A stretch of 62,856 bases of DNA from Lysinibacillus parviboronicapiens (GCF_003049575.1 NZ_PYWI01000023.1:1-62856), one strand, 5' to 3'; positions 1 through 9,209 are shown, counted from the first letter of the stretch. Translations and numbers: made by a program. Notes: generated by a model from the sequence alone, not told the origin.

Positions 1-42
1 AAGCTGACAAAGAAAGACGACGTATATTGGAAGCCGACAATA

Positions 43-159
43 GTCTAGTGATGATGGCAAAGAGGTCACACCCGTTCCCATACCGAACACGGAAGTTAAG
101 CTCTTTAGCGCCGATGGTAGTTGGGGGCTTCCCCCTGTGAGAGTAGGACGTCGCTAGGC
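43..159 (+). rRNA. rrf: 5S ribosomal RNA
   Basis: The stretch carries the conserved 5S core (CCCGTTCCCATACCGAACAC followed by GAAGTTAAG and GATGGTAGT). The ends pair as expected for helix I: GTCTAGTG at 43-50 with CGCTAGGC at 152-159. The length of about 117 nt is normal. The 42 bases upstream are probably the 23S-5S spacer, so the window opens at the end of an rRNA operon. Confidence 0.97.
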
Positions 160-166
160 ATGTAAG

Positions 167-195
167 ACAGTCAGCAGAGTGCTGACTGTTTTTTT
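167..195 (+). terminator. Rho-independent terminator after 5S rRNA
   Basis: A 9-bp perfect stem (ACAGTCAGC at 167-175 with GCTGACTGT at 181-189) is followed by a run of seven T. It ends the rRNA operon just before the tRNA gene. Confidence 0.9.
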
Positions 196-332
196 GTGCA
201 CTTTATTAGGTAGTTAAAATTTTTGATAGTAGCAACATGGATTAAAATTTTTTTTGCTATATTTGTTGGAAATATGAAAAAAAACATTGTATAGCGAAAA
301 TATTTATGTTATATTTATTAATGTCTTAAAGA

Positions 333-408
333 GGTCCCGTGGTGTAGCGGTTAACATGCCTGCCTGTCACGCAGGAGATCGCCGGTTCGATCCCGGTCGG
401 GACCGCCA
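333..408 (+). tRNA. tRNA-Asp (anticodon GTC)
   Basis: A complete cloverleaf can be folded. The acceptor stem is GGTCCCG with CGGGACC, the anticodon stem is CCTGC/GCAGG around loop CTGTCAC with anticodon GTC at 366-368, and the T arm has GGTTCGATCC. The CCA end is encoded. It stands alone about 140 nt after the rRNA terminator, so it probably has its own promoter or is a readthrough unit. Confidence 0.97.
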
Positions 409-423
409 TTTATTGATTATACA

Positions 424-459
424 GCTCTTATGATATGAAAATATCATAAGGGCTTTTTT
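424..459 (+). terminator. Terminator after tRNA-Asp
   Basis: A 13-bp stem pairs 424-436 with 441-453, closed by a short A-rich loop and followed by T6. It fits termination of the tRNA transcript. Confidence 0.85.
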
Positions 460-674
460 ATTTATAGTGGCATAATAAGTTAGCTGAAAAGGAAACACCA
501 AATTGAGAGAAGACCAGACACGGAAGTTATAGGAACTAAATTGTATATCATTACATATGTATAGTGAGACAGAAAGCATTTAATTCTTCCATATAAGCAA
601 AAAGTTTTAAGTTTCTCAATCGACAGTGATGGGTACTGAGTTAGTAGTAGATTGAAGTGTACGGAGGTGATTGT

Positions 675-1016
675 ATGCGATATTACTATTTCTGGAGAAT
701 GATATATACAGGCATATTCATAGGATTATTAGTTATTTTGGGAGGGTGTATAGATCGAATTATTGAAATAGAAGAATCAAATACGTATCACTGGCAAAAA
801 AATATGAATCAAACAGAATTTGAACAATTAAAAGAAGGGATGACATATTTAGAAGTCATCGAAATAGCAGGAGGCCCTGGAGAAAAAGTAAGGGATAATC
901 ATTACCGCTGGGATGATGAAATACTGTTGACGCAAGCCTATATTGTTCAATTTAAGGATGAAAAATTGCTAAGTAAAGAGATTATTATAGTGAAAGGGCA
1001 TTCCACTAGAAAGTAG
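675..1016 (+). CDS. Small lipoprotein with SmpA/DUF3862-like fold
   Basis: The 113-residue product starts with an N-terminal hydrophobic segment ending in a lipobox (VILGGC), so it is probably a lipid-anchored protein outside the membrane. The rest contains a phenylalanine-x-x-leucine motif followed by EGMTYLEVIEIAGGPGE, the pattern of SmpA/OmlA or DUF3862-type domains (small beta proteins often linked to envelope or inhibitor roles). The start is ATG 675 because GGAGGTGA lies at 663-670; the GTG 18 nt upstream has no site. It has its own terminator and no operon partner. The precise function is unknown; the family call is by motif pattern only. Confidence 0.75.
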   Translation: MRYYYFWRMIYTGIFIGLLVILGGCIDRIIEIEESNTYHWQKNMNQTEFEQLKEGMTYLEVIEIAGGPGEKVRDNHYRWDDEILLTQAYIVQFKDEKLLSKEIIIVKGHSTRK

Positions 1017-1047
1017 ACACGTCTAAAGAGGACGTGTTTATTTTTTT
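1017..1047 (+). terminator. Terminator after the small lipoprotein gene
   Basis: The stem ACACGTC (1017-1023) pairs with GACGTGT (1031-1037), followed by a T-rich tract. Confidence 0.8.
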
Positions 1048-1127
1048 GAAAATTACTGGATGCTTTGAACATTTGCGCATGTTTCGGTAAACTAGAAGTA
1101 ATGTAGCTAGGAGAGGACAAAAAGAAA

Positions 1128-1577
1128 ATGTTTGAAATAATTATGAGGTCACTAGAAGATACGGAGAATTTTGCACTAAAGCTAGCGGAATTACTAGAAG
1201 CACAGGATACCATTACGTTAGAGGGGGATCTTGGCGCTGGTAAGACTACATTTACAAAGGCACTCGCAAAAGGGCTGGGTGTGACGAGAACAGTTAATAG
1301 CCCAACTTTTACAATTATCAAACAGTATGAGGGGCGTTTACCTTTTAATCATTTAGATGTATATCGTTTGGCGGAAAGCGATGAAGACCTTGGGTGGGAC
1401 GAGTTATTTTACGGGGATGCCGTGTCAGTTGTTGAATGGGCCCATTTAATCGAACAGGATTTACCGCGGGAACGTTTAGCAATTGAAATTTACCGAATTG
1501 GGGACAATGAACGTCGTTTTGTGTTAACGCCCAATGGAGAGCGATATGAGGCATTATGTGAGGAGCTAATGAAATGA
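1128..1577 (+). CDS. tsaE: tRNA threonylcarbamoyladenosine biosynthesis ATPase TsaE
   Basis: TsaE is the small ATPase partner of TsaB and TsaD in making the t6A base at position 37 of ANN-decoding tRNAs. The 149-residue product shows the P-loop GDLGAGKTTFTKALAKGLG near residue 35, the NSPTFTI motif after it and an SVVEWA segment (Walker B region), all at normal places for the family. It is preceded by AGGAGAGG. It is the first gene of a tightly packed operon: its stop overlaps the tsaB start (ATGA at 1574). All three t6A genes are together here, as in B. subtilis ydiB-ydiE. Confidence 0.97.
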   Translation: MFEIIMRSLEDTENFALKLAELLEAQDTITLEGDLGAGKTTFTKALAKGLGVTRTVNSPTFTIIKQYEGRLPFNHLDVYRLAESDEDLGWDELFYGDAVSVVEWAHLIEQDLPRERLAIEIYRIGDNERRFVLTPNGERYEALCEELMK

Positions 1578-2281
1578 TCTGGTTAGGAATTGAAACAGCG
1601 AATGCGCCGCTTTCTGTTGCTGTTGTAAAGGATGGTAAGGTAGTGGCAGAGGTTATCCAAAATATTAAATTAACACATTCTGCAGGAGCAATGCCTGCAA
1701 TTGAAAATATTCTTGCAAACGCAGGAATAAAAACCAACGAATTAGATGCCATTGCTGTATCAGAGGGACCTGGTTCGTATACGGGTGTACGTATTGGTGT
1801 CACGCTTGCCAAAACACTAGCTTGGACACTACAAAAGCCATTAGTCGGTGTATCTAGTTTAAAGGCATTGGCAGCCAATGCTGCACTTTATGATGGACTA
1901 ATTTGTCCTATCTTTGATGCGCGTCGTAATAATGTCTACACAGCTGTTTATAATGGAGCTGGATTCGATGTGGTTGTAGCAGATTATCACGATCATATAG
2001 ACGGACTGTTAAACCGTTTGAAGGCTTTTGAATCGCCAATATTATTTATTGGAGCAGATGTCGATATCTTTTGGGATAAAATCATAGAGGTCCTTGGTGA
2101 TTATGCGCTCCGAGCGCCATTTAGTGATGACTTACCTCGTGCTAGTGAGGTAATACGTTTAGCAAGTATGAGAGACTTGCCGAGCGTAGAGGCAATACAT
2201 CATTTTATACCGCAATACAAGCGTATTGCTGAGGCTGAGGCAAACTGGTTAAAGGAACAAAAGGAGAAGGCACATGAGTAA
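1574..2281 (+). CDS. tsaB: tRNA threonylcarbamoyladenosine biosynthesis protein TsaB
   Basis: TsaB is the inactive ASKHA-fold paralog that dimerises with TsaD in t6A synthesis. The 235-residue product opens with the typical ...LGIETANAPLSVAV strand-loop, and has the EGPGSYTGVRIG segment (residues about 65-77) diagnostic of TsaB. It overlaps tsaE by 4 nt and its end overlaps the rimI start by 8 nt, so translation is probably coupled. Nothing looks broken. Confidence 0.97.
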   Translation: MIWLGIETANAPLSVAVVKDGKVVAEVIQNIKLTHSAGAMPAIENILANAGIKTNELDAIAVSEGPGSYTGVRIGVTLAKTLAWTLQKPLVGVSSLKALAANAALYDGLICPIFDARRNNVYTAVYNGAGFDVVVADYHDHIDGLLNRLKAFESPILFIGADVDIFWDKIIEVLGDYALRAPFSDDLPRASEVIRLASMRDLPSVEAIHHFIPQYKRIAEAEANWLKEQKEKAHE

Positions 2282-2726
2282 TGATGTAACGTATCGTAAA
2301 ATGGTATCTGAAGATGTACCAGCAGTATATGCCATTGAGCTAGCATCATTTCCAGTGCCTTGGACACTTGATTCTTTTTACTATGAAATGCATGAAAATC
2401 AGTATGCTTATTACGTTCTAGCAGTGGATGAAAGCAATAATATTATAGGTTTTTGTGGTATGTGGATGGTCATAGATGCTGCACAAATTACGAATGTGGC
2501 AGTTATAGAGACTGCTCGTGGGCGTGGTATTGGCGAAGGTTTAATGCGAGAGACGATACGCATTGCACGTGAACACGGCATGGATGTAATGAGTCTAGAG
2601 GTGCGTGAGAGCAATACAGTGGCACAAAATCTTTATCGTAAGCTTGCATTTCAAGATGGCGGTATACGTAAGGGTTATTATACAGATAACGGGGAGGATG
2701 CCCTTGTCATGTGGGTGAATTTATAA
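2274..2726 (+). CDS. rimI: Ribosomal protein S18-alanine N-acetyltransferase RimI
   Basis: A GNAT-fold acetyltransferase of 150 residues. The acetyl-CoA loop is seen as [13 protein letters not shown] (residues about 80-92), followed by the [19 protein letters not shown] segment typical of RimI. RimI acetylates protein N-termini, classically S18; actual substrates in Firmicutes are less certain. It lies between tsaB and tsaD, overlapping both (TAATG junction with tsaD at 2724-2728), matching ydiD in B. subtilis. Confidence 0.93.
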   Translation: MSNDVTYRKMVSEDVPAVYAIELASFPVPWTLDSFYYEMHENQYAYYVLAVDESNNIIGFCGMWMVIDAAQITNVAVIETARGRGIGEGLMRETIRIAREHGMDVMSLEVRESNTVAQNLYRKLAFQDGGIRKGYYTDNGEDALVMWVNL

Positions 2727-3745
2727 TGGATAATCTAGTTATTTTAGCAATTGAATCAAGTTGTGATGAAACAGCAGCTGCCATTATTCGTAATGGTTCA
2801 GAGATTATTTCGAATGTTGTGGCTTCACAAATCGAAAGTCATAAACGATTTGGTGGGGTAGTACCAGAAATTGCATCACGTCACCATGTTGAGCAAATTA
2901 CAGTTGTCATCGAAGAGGCATTAGCGAAGGCAAATATGAAACCAGCGGATTTAGATGCAGTTGCAGTAACAGAGGGCCCTGGTCTTGTAGGAGCGTTGTT
3001 AATCGGTATAAATGCGGCAAAGGCTTTTGCGTTTGCAAACAATTTGCCTATTTTAGGCGTACATCATATAGCAGGACATATTTATGCGAATGCCTTGGTA
3101 CAACCGATGGAGTTTCCACTACTAGCTCTAGTGGTATCAGGTGGACACACGGAACTTGTTTATATGAAAGAGCATGGCTCATTTGAAGTAATTGGTGAAA
3201 CACGAGATGATGCTGCAGGTGAGGCATACGATAAAGTGGCGCGCGTATTAGGCTTACCATATCCTGGAGGCCCACGTATTGATCAGTTGGCGCATGAAGG
3301 AGAGGAAGCTGTTGTTTTTCCTCGAGTTTGGCTGGAGGAAGATTCCTATGATTTCAGCTTTAGTGGCTTGAAATCTGCAGTCATTAACTATAAACACAAT
3401 ATGGATCAACGAGGAGAAGAAATTTCCCCAACAGCCGTTGCAAAAGGCTTTCAGGAAAGTGTAGTGGAAGTGTTAACGGCAAAAACATTACGCGCAGCAC
3501 GTCAATATAATGTTAAGCAAGTGATTGCAGCTGGCGGTGTAGCAGCGAATAAAGGCTTACGTACATCACTTGAGGTAACTTTTGCGGACGAAGGTATCCC
3601 ATTCTATGTACCACCATTGAAATTATGTACTGACAATGCTGCAATGATTGGAGCTGCAGCAGCACCGATGTTTGAAGCTGGTAAACGTGGTAATCTGACG
3701 ATGAATGGTCGTCCAGGAATGGAGTTAAAATCTTGGGTGGAGTAG
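2726..3745 (+). CDS. tsaD: tRNA N6-adenosine threonylcarbamoyltransferase TsaD
   Basis: TsaD transfers the threonylcarbamoyl group to A37 of tRNA. The 339-residue protein begins [14 protein letters not shown], carries the metal-binding [10 protein letters not shown] motif (about residue 110-120) and the [11 protein letters not shown] and SGGHTELV segments, all expected. The ATG at 2726 is chosen over the GTG 15 nt upstream: the shorter N-terminus matches the family, and GGGTGA sits upstream of it. It is the last gene of the t6A operon and is followed by a clear terminator. Confidence 0.97.
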   Translation: MDNLVILAIESSCDETAAAIIRNGSEIISNVVASQIESHKRFGGVVPEIASRHHVEQITVVIEEALAKANMKPADLDAVAVTEGPGLVGALLIGINAAKAFAFANNLPILGVHHIAGHIYANALVQPMEFPLLALVVSGGHTELVYMKEHGSFEVIGETRDDAAGEAYDKVARVLGLPYPGGPRIDQLAHEGEEAVVFPRVWLEEDSYDFSFSGLKSAVINYKHNMDQRGEEISPTAVAKGFQESVVEVLTAKTLRAARQYNVKQVIAAGGVAANKGLRTSLEVTFADEGIPFYVPPLKLCTDNAAMIGAAAAPMFEAGKRGNLTMNGRPGMELKSWVE

Positions 3746-3781
3746 TGCTGTTAGTGGCTATATGATGACTTTTAAGATAAC

Positions 3782-3818
3782 AAGGTGTCTCAGAAATGAT
3801 TCTGGGATACCTTTTTTT
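3782..3818 (+). terminator. Terminator of the tsaE-tsaD operon
   Basis: Stem at about 3783-3795 with 3800-3812 around loop ATGA, followed by T7. Confidence 0.85.
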
Positions 3819-3916
3819 ACTTTTTTGAAAAAATAATTAAGGGAAAGTAATTATAAAATATAAAGTAAATATATGCTTACGATAGTAAGTTGTTAATTGA
3901 CAAATTTTTCAGAAAA

Positions 3917-4127
3917 TTATCCACAGGATTGTTGAAAAAACCTGTGAAAAAACTGCGAACATCCGTACTTATGCACAATTTGTTGATAACTTGTGTATAA
4001 CTTGTGATTATTCTATATATAGTAGCTTATTTTTCACAAAAATATGTGGATTAAATAATTTGGAATTGTGGACAATGTGGAAAAGTCTGTTGATATGTTG
4101 ATATTACTAGATTTATAGTGTGTATAA
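3917..4127. promoter_or_regulatory. DnaA-box cluster between tsaD and the ABC-F gene
   Basis: One perfect DnaA box TTATCCACA lies at 3917-3925. Several near matches follow (one mismatch each to TTATCCACA or its complement TGTGGATAA): TTATGCACA 3969, TGTTGATAA 3981, TGTGTATAA 3992, TGTGGATTA 4045, TGTGGACAA 4067, TGTGGAAAA 4076 (directly abutting the last) and TGTGTATAA 4119. That is eight sites in about 210 bp of non-coding AT-rich DNA between convergent genes, so they are not promoter elements of either gene. From memory, B. subtilis has a stable DnaA-binding cluster in the equivalent gcp-ydiF gap. The likely role is titration of DnaA to restrain replication initiation. Confidence 0.75.
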
Positions 4128-4193
4128 AACTGTGGGCATTTTTTGTCGAAAAATAGCACTTGACCAATATATATGAAAAATGAGAGCGAGTAA

Positions 4194-4224
4194 AGAAAAA
4201 AACCATGTGACAAGGCACATGGCT
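4194..4224 (-). terminator. Terminator of the ABC-F gene
   Basis: Read on the minus strand, the stem CCATGTG/CACATGG (4203-4222) is followed by a long T run (the A tract at 4194-4202). Confidence 0.85.
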
Positions 4225-4234
4225 TTACAAAGTG

Positions 4235-6178
4235 TTATGCAATAATATTTTCCAACTCTTCATTTAATTCAAGCCATTCCATTTCCAATAGCTCATGTTG
4301 CTCTTTTGAGGTAGCTAATTCATTTTGCAATTGCGTAATTTTTTCATGATCTGTAAAAATTTCAGGATTACAAAGCGCTTCTTCTAAATGAGCGATTTCA
4401 GTATCTATTTCTTGCATCTTTCCTTCTAATTCTTCGATGGAGCGTCGAATTTGGCGCTCACGTTTTTTTACTTCTTTGTCTATTTTAGAGGTAGAAGTTT
4501 TTTCTAATGCTTCTGTATGGACTTGCGGTTGAGCAGCAGCTTTCATTTGTGCAATTTCTAAAAGTTCCTGTTTTTTCTCAAGGTAATAATCATAGTCACC
4601 TAGATACTCGAATGAGCCATCACCCGACAGCTCAACAACTTTTGTTGCAATTCGATTAATGAAATAGCGGTCGTGCGATACAAATAATAGAGTTCCAGGA
4701 TAATCAATGAGCGCATTTTCCAACACTTCTTTACTGTCTAAATCTAAATGGTTGGTTGGCTCATCGAGAATAAGAAAGTTGGCCTTTTGCATCATCAACT
4801 TCGCTAATGCAAGTCGTGCCTTCTCACCACCAGATAGAGAAGTAACAGCTTTATCAACATCTTCTCCACTGAATAGGAAGCGGCCAAGAACAGTACGAAT
4901 ATCCTTTTCATTCATTAATGGCCATTCATCCCACAGCTCTTTTAAGACACTTTTATTGCTCGAAAGTTTCGCTTGTTCTTGATCATAATAGCTAATCTGT
5001 ACATTCGTACCGTAGCGAATTTCCCCTGCGAGAGCTGGCAAATCCTTCACAATGGTTTTTAGTAAAGTCGATTTACCGACACCATTTGGACCTACGAGTG
5101 CAATCCGATCCTCCCGGAAAGTACGCAGTGAAATACCACTTGAAATTTGCTTCTCCCCGTAACCAACAGCTAATCCATCAATTGACAACACATCGTTGCC
5201 ACTTTGGCGGTCAATCGTAAAGCCGAAGCTAGCAGATTTTTCATCGCCATCGGGAGAGTCCATCCATTCTGTACGTTCGAGCATTTTACGACGGCTTTGA
5301 GCCATTTTTGTCGTAGAGGCACGCGCTATATTTTTTTGGATAAAGTCCTCAAGCTTAGCCTTCTCATCCTGTTGACGCTCAAACATCTTCATGTCACGCT
5401 CATAGTTTTTCGCTTTTTCGTCTAAATAGTCACTATAGTTTCCAGGATACTTTGTCACACGATGACGAGAGACTTCATAGACAATCGAAACCACTTGGTC
5501 TAAGAAATAACGGTCATGAGAAACAATTAAAATCGCGCCTTCATAGCCTTTTAAATATGTCTCTAACCATGACAGTGTCTCAATATCTAAATGGTTAGTT
5601 GGCTCATCGAGAATTAATAAGTCAGGTTTGCTCAGAAGGAGTTTTGCAAGTGCTAAACGTGTACGCTGTCCCCCTGATAGCGAGCTAATAGCTTTATCAT
5701 AGTCTTCAGGATAAAACTGCATACCGTGAAGTACAGAACGAGTATCTGATTCATATTGATAACCGCCTGCATCCTTAAAATCGTGCTGTAATTGGTCATA
5801 CTCGGACATTACTTTGGCGTACATATCGGCATTTTCATAAATAGCTGGGTCAGCCATTTGTTGTTCTAGGGAACGTAAAGTCTTCTCTTGTGCATGAAGC
5901 GCTTCGAAAATTGTCATCATTTCGTCCCAAATAGATAATGTAGAGTTTAGCCCAGCATGTTGTTCTAAATATCCGATTTGTACACCCTTTGGAATAATGA
6001 TATCACCAGAGTCATACGACATTTGACCAGCAATTATTTTTAGTAAAGTGGATTTACCAGCGCCGTTGCGCCCTACTAATGCTACGCGATCACGGTGTTG
6101 AACTTCTAGTTTTACGCCACTTAAAATTTCATCTGCAATGAAGGATTTATATAGTTGATTGACTTGTAATACAATCAT
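4235..6178 (-). CDS. ydiF: ABC-F family ATP-binding protein (YdiF-like)
   Basis: The 647-residue soluble protein has two ABC ATPase domains and no membrane segments, the layout of ABC-F translation factors that act at the ribosomal E site. Domain 1 shows GRNGAGKSTLLK, LSGGQRTRLALAKLLL and LLILDEPTNHLD; domain 2 shows GPNGVGKSTLLK, LSGGEKARLALAKLMM and FLILDEPTNHLD. A charged coiled-coil tail (about residues 560-647) follows, typical of YdiF/Uup-type proteins. The ATG at 6178 is chosen because GAGGTG precedes it by about 6 nt; the GTG 9 nt upstream lies inside that site. It is convergent with tsaD. Whether it gives antibiotic protection cannot be told from sequence alone. Confidence 0.93.
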   Translation of the reverse strand: MIVLQVNQLYKSFIADEILSGVKLEVQHRDRVALVGRNGAGKSTLLKIIAGQMSYDSGDIIIPKGVQIGYLEQHAGLNSTLSIWDEMMTIFEALHAQEKTLRSLEQQMADPAIYENADMYAKVMSEYDQLQHDFKDAGGYQYESDTRSVLHGMQFYPEDYDKAISSLSGGQRTRLALAKLLLSKPDLLILDEPTNHLDIETLSWLETYLKGYEGAILIVSHDRYFLDQVVSIVYEVSRHRVTKYPGNYSDYLDEKAKNYERDMKMFERQQDEKAKLEDFIQKNIARASTTKMAQSRRKMLERTEWMDSPDGDEKSASFGFTIDRQSGNDVLSIDGLAVGYGEKQISSGISLRTFREDRIALVGPNGVGKSTLLKTIVKDLPALAGEIRYGTNVQISYYDQEQAKLSSNKSVLKELWDEWPLMNEKDIRTVLGRFLFSGEDVDKAVTSLSGGEKARLALAKLMMQKANFLILDEPTNHLDLDSKEVLENALIDYPGTLLFVSHDRYFINRIATKVVELSGDGSFEYLGDYDYYLEKKQELLEIAQMKAAAQPQVHTEALEKTSTSKIDKEVKKRERQIRRSIEELEGKMQEIDTEIAHLEEALCNPEIFTDHEKITQLQNELATSKEQHELLEMEWLELNEELENIIA

Positions 6179-6274
6179 TCTTGACACCTCAATTCCTTCT
6201 TAGTGTAATGGATGGGAGATTTGCTTGCAATGTCAGTGCTTTACTTATTCCGAGCTGTCATGTAAGATTGAAAC

Positions 6275-6325
6275 GATTTCCCTTTAGTTAGTGGCGTAAT
6301 AGACGCCACTAACTAAAGGGAAATC
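6275..6325. repeat. Perfect 23-bp inverted repeat
   Basis: Arms 6275-6297 and 6303-6325 are exact reverse complements around a 5-nt loop AATAG. There is no T run on either side (C5 follows), so it is not a normal terminator. It lies between the divergent ABC-F and rex genes, where B. subtilis carries moaC. Confidence 0.9.
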
Positions 6326-6425
6326 CCCCAGTGGATGTCAAAAATTTTAATCGTATAAGCATGTTTCAAAATCAGTATTCAAATCCGCTGAGGCGAATTT
6401 GATGTGTTTATAAGGAGGAAAAAGT

Positions 6426-7061
6426 TTGAAACAAGATGTGAAAATTCCACAAGCCACAACCAAAAGACTTCCTCTTTACTATCGATTTATCCAAAACTTT
6501 GCACAAGAGGGTATGGAACGTATCTCGTCGAAGGAACTGAGTGAAGCAATGAAAATTGACTCTGCAACTATTCGCCGTGACTTTTCTTATTTCGGAGCGC
6601 TGGGCAAAAAAGGGTATGGCTATGATGTACAGCATCTATTAACGTTTTTTAGCCAAACACTTGATCAGCATGAAACAACAAAAGTGGCGTTAATTGGTGT
6701 AGGGAATTTAGGTAATGCGTTATTAAAGTATAATTTCCAGAAAAATCATAATACACATATTGTGGTTGCATTTGATTCAAAGGCACCAAAAGAGGGGAAA
6801 ATGACAAGTAATATTCCTGTTTATCACCCTGATTTATTAGAAGAAAAGTATGCGGAATACGGCGCGGAACTTGCAATATTAACGGTATCACCACGCTCAG
6901 CACAAAAAATGGCTGACCGATTAGCGGCGATGAATGCCAAGGGTATATTAAATTTTACGCCAGAGCGCATTACGGTACCGGAGAAGATGCAACTGTTAAC
7001 AATTGATTTGTCGGTAGAATTGCAGGCATTAATTTATTTAATACGTAATCAGGAAGAATAG
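6426..7061 (+). CDS. rex: Redox-sensing transcriptional repressor Rex
   Basis: Rex senses the NADH/NAD+ ratio and represses fermentation and respiration genes. The 211-residue protein has the N-terminal winged helix ([13 protein letters not shown], then [21 protein letters not shown]) and a Rossmann NAD domain ([14 protein letters not shown] at about residue 83). The start is TTG 6426, set by AAGGAGG at 6413-6419; the next in-frame Met is inside the DNA-binding domain. It is followed by tatA-tatC on the same strand, as in related genomes. Confidence 0.96.
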   Translation: MKQDVKIPQATTKRLPLYYRFIQNFAQEGMERISSKELSEAMKIDSATIRRDFSYFGALGKKGYGYDVQHLLTFFSQTLDQHETTKVALIGVGNLGNALLKYNFQKNHNTHIVVAFDSKAPKEGKMTSNIPVYHPDLLEEKYAEYGAELAILTVSPRSAQKMADRLAAMNAKGILNFTPERITVPEKMQLLTIDLSVELQALIYLIRNQEE

Positions 7062-7213
7062 AGATTACATAGAGGATTGGAATTTTTGTCAAATCACGGT
7101 GCTAGATATTCAACGGTTTAAAGATATCTAGACGAAAAACTTTCACATATAATTAGTTAGCAAAATGACGAAATATGCGTTAAAATGGTGGATATAAAGA
7201 GGAGGTGGCTTTA

Positions 7214-7399
7214 GTGGGTGGTATTGGTCCTATGAGCCTCATTATTATCGGTGTTGTTGCTTTATTAATTTTTGGTCCTAAGAAGTTACCGGAGCTAGGT
7301 AAAGCATTCGGTTCAACTCTTCGTGAATTCAAAAATGCTACTAAAGGATTAGCAGACGATGAAGATGATGACAAGAAAAAGAAAGAACTAGATAAGTAA
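7214..7399 (+). CDS. tatA: Sec-independent protein translocase TatA
   Basis: A 61-residue pore component of the twin-arginine translocase. One membrane helix ([12 protein letters not shown]) is followed by the [14 protein letters not shown] hinge and amphipathic helix, then an acidic/lysine tail. GTG 7214 is chosen because GGAGGT sits at 7201-7206; the upstream in-frame GTG overlaps that site. It precedes tatC by 17 nt, making a minimal TatAC system. The combination TatA-TatC without TatB is usual in Firmicutes. Confidence 0.95.
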   Translation: MGGIGPMSLIIIGVVALLIFGPKKLPELGKAFGSTLREFKNATKGLADDEDDDKKKKELDK

Positions 7400-7416
7400 G
7401 TTAGGATGTTTGAGGA

Positions 7417-8235
7417 ATGAATCCAAAAGATCTAACTGTCATTCAACATATAGAAGAATTAAGAAAACGGCTTTTCATTGTTGCCGTTTTCTTTGCGCTA
7501 GCGATGATTGGAAGCTTCTTTGTTGCAAAACCACTTGTAAAGTATATTCAAGATACAGGTAAATCATATAATTTAGAACTCCATGCATTTGATGTGACGA
7601 CACCACTTGCTATATATTTTCAAGTGATTTTTTTACTTGCGTTTATTCTCTCTTCACCAGTGTTAATGTATCAATTATGGGCATTTATTAGCCCAGGTCT
7701 CCGTGAGGTAGAGCGTAAAGCAACACTAAGTTATATACCATATTCGTTTATTTTATTTATTGCCGGATTATCTTTTTCTTATTTTTTACTGTTCCCATAT
7801 GTCATGAAGTTTATGATGAATTTATCTGGGGAACTTGAAATTACTCAGGTAATAGGTGTACATGAATATTTCTCATTTTTATTTAAACTTACAATACCTT
7901 TTGGTTTTCTGTTCCAACTGCCTATTGTGGTATTGTTCTTTTCACGTATAGGCTTATTAAGTCCTAATTTACTAATACGTATTCGAAAATATTCTTATTT
8001 TGCACTGTTTGTCTGTGCTGCATTGATAGCTCCACCTGAATTAGGATCACATTTAATGGTTTCAGTGCCGTTATTTATGCTTTATGAAGTTAGTATCATG
8101 ATTTCACGTGTTGGCTATAAGAAATATTTAAAATCAGAAGAAATTCGTTTGAAGGAAGAACAAGAGGCTGAGCAAAAGCGTCAGATTGAAGAAGCTCTTG
8201 AGCAACAGCGCCGACAAATTGAAGAATTAAAATAA
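7417..8235 (+). CDS. tatC: Sec-independent protein translocase TatC
   Basis: The 272-residue polytopic receptor of the Tat system. It opens with IQHIEELRKRL, the conserved N-terminal signal-peptide-binding segment, and has six hydrophobic helices (about residues 18-35, 65-90, 105-130, 150-175, 190-206, 212-228). The charged, glutamine-rich C-terminal tail (about residues 230-272) is longer than in E. coli. It forms one transcription unit with tatA. The Tat substrate is not evident nearby. Confidence 0.95.
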   Translation: MNPKDLTVIQHIEELRKRLFIVAVFFALAMIGSFFVAKPLVKYIQDTGKSYNLELHAFDVTTPLAIYFQVIFLLAFILSSPVLMYQLWAFISPGLREVERKATLSYIPYSFILFIAGLSFSYFLLFPYVMKFMMNLSGELEITQVIGVHEYFSFLFKLTIPFGFLFQLPIVVLFFSRIGLLSPNLLIRIRKYSYFALFVCAALIAPPELGSHLMVSVPLFMLYEVSIMISRVGYKKYLKSEEIRLKEEQEAEQKRQIEEALEQQRRQIEELK

Positions 8236-8250
8236 TAGTTAACTCATGAT

Positions 8251-8285
8251 AGCTCGTTGCATTCTAGATGCACCGGGCTTTTTGT
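8251..8285 (+). terminator. Terminator after tatC
   Basis: Stem with AGCTCG...CGGGCT outer and TGCAT...ATGCA inner arms, followed by T5. Confidence 0.75.
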
Positions 8286-8401
8286 TATTTAGGGGATGGT
8301 AATTATTAAATAGGGCTCGGGTATTTCACACCGTTCTAATAATAGAATGCGCTGATAGTCTTTTATTGCTTAGCATACGTTATATTAGTACCCAGCAATA
8401 G

Positions 8402-8443
8402 AAAAACCGCTCGGATATTAGAAAAACCAGAGCGGTTAAAAAA
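8402..8443 (-). terminator. Terminator of the CPBP protease gene
   Basis: AACCGCTC (8405-8412) pairs with GAGCGGTT (8430-8437). On the minus strand it is flanked by T runs on both sides, so it may work in both directions. Confidence 0.75.
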
Positions 8444-8444
8444 T

Positions 8445-9209
8445 TTATTGCATTTTTTCTAGTTCTTCAAGAAACTTTTGTAGTGGTTCTGCATAGAATT
8501 GTACGAGTGTCACAAATCCATTTAACATTACATGTGCGATGATTGATGTCCAGATTCTTTTTGTTTTGTGATATAAAAAAGCAAAGATCAAACCACAAAT
8601 GGTATAGAGCAAGATATGTGAAAAATCGAAGTGAATGAGCGCGAAGAAAATGGCACTCACGATGGCCGCTACCCAGAAGTTCGTTGTTTGGACAAGCGAG
8701 CCAAAAATAACACGGCGGAAGACGAACTCCTCCAAAATAGGTCCAAATACAACAATAGCTAAAATAGCGATTGGGGCACCTTTGGCAATAGCAACAATAT
8801 CAGCTGTGTTTTGTGAGCCGCCTTCGATGCCAAATATGGCCATTTCAATAGCTGCACCGATCATTTGTCCGAAAAATACAAGGAAGAAACCTAAAATACC
8901 CCACATAATTGTTAGTGGTATTGTTTCCTTTTTACCTTGATAGACATCCCAAAATGATTTGTCACGAGATGTTAAAATTAAACTTAGAATCAAAGCAATG
9001 GCAAAGCTAAGCGCGATATACCAACCTTGCGTTATTGGAGCCGCCTGCGCAGCAGGTAAACCCGTCGTACTCATCACAACTTTGTGGAACGGCAAAATGA
9101 GCCATCTGCCTGACAACTGCATGATAATGTAAATGATTAAAACATAAAGAGCCGTTTTTTTATGGTTAATACCTTTTAGAGAATTATTCACTGACAAAAT
9201 CCTTTCCAT
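8445..9209 (-). CDS. CPBP family intramembrane metalloprotease (YdiL-like)
   Basis: A 254-residue membrane protein with about eight hydrophobic segments. The CPBP (Abi) signature is complete: EEFVFRRV (EExxxR, about residue 160), FALIHFDF (FxxxH) and HVMLNG (second His). Relatives process membrane peptides such as prenyl-modified pheromones or are linked to bacteriocin self-immunity. The ATG at 9209 has GGAAG 7 nt upstream. It sits divergently from groES, at the place of ydiL in B. subtilis. Substrate unknown. Confidence 0.88.
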   Translation of the reverse strand: MERILSVNNSLKGINHKKTALYVLIIYIIMQLSGRWLILPFHKVVMSTTGLPAAQAAPITQGWYIALSFAIALILSLILTSRDKSFWDVYQGKKETIPLTIMWGILGFFLVFFGQMIGAAIEMAIFGIEGGSQNTADIVAIAKGAPIAILAIVVFGPILEEFVFRRVIFGSLVQTTNFWVAAIVSAIFFALIHFDFSHILLYTICGLIFAFLYHKTKRIWTSIIAHVMLNGFVTLVQFYAEPLQKFLEELEKMQ

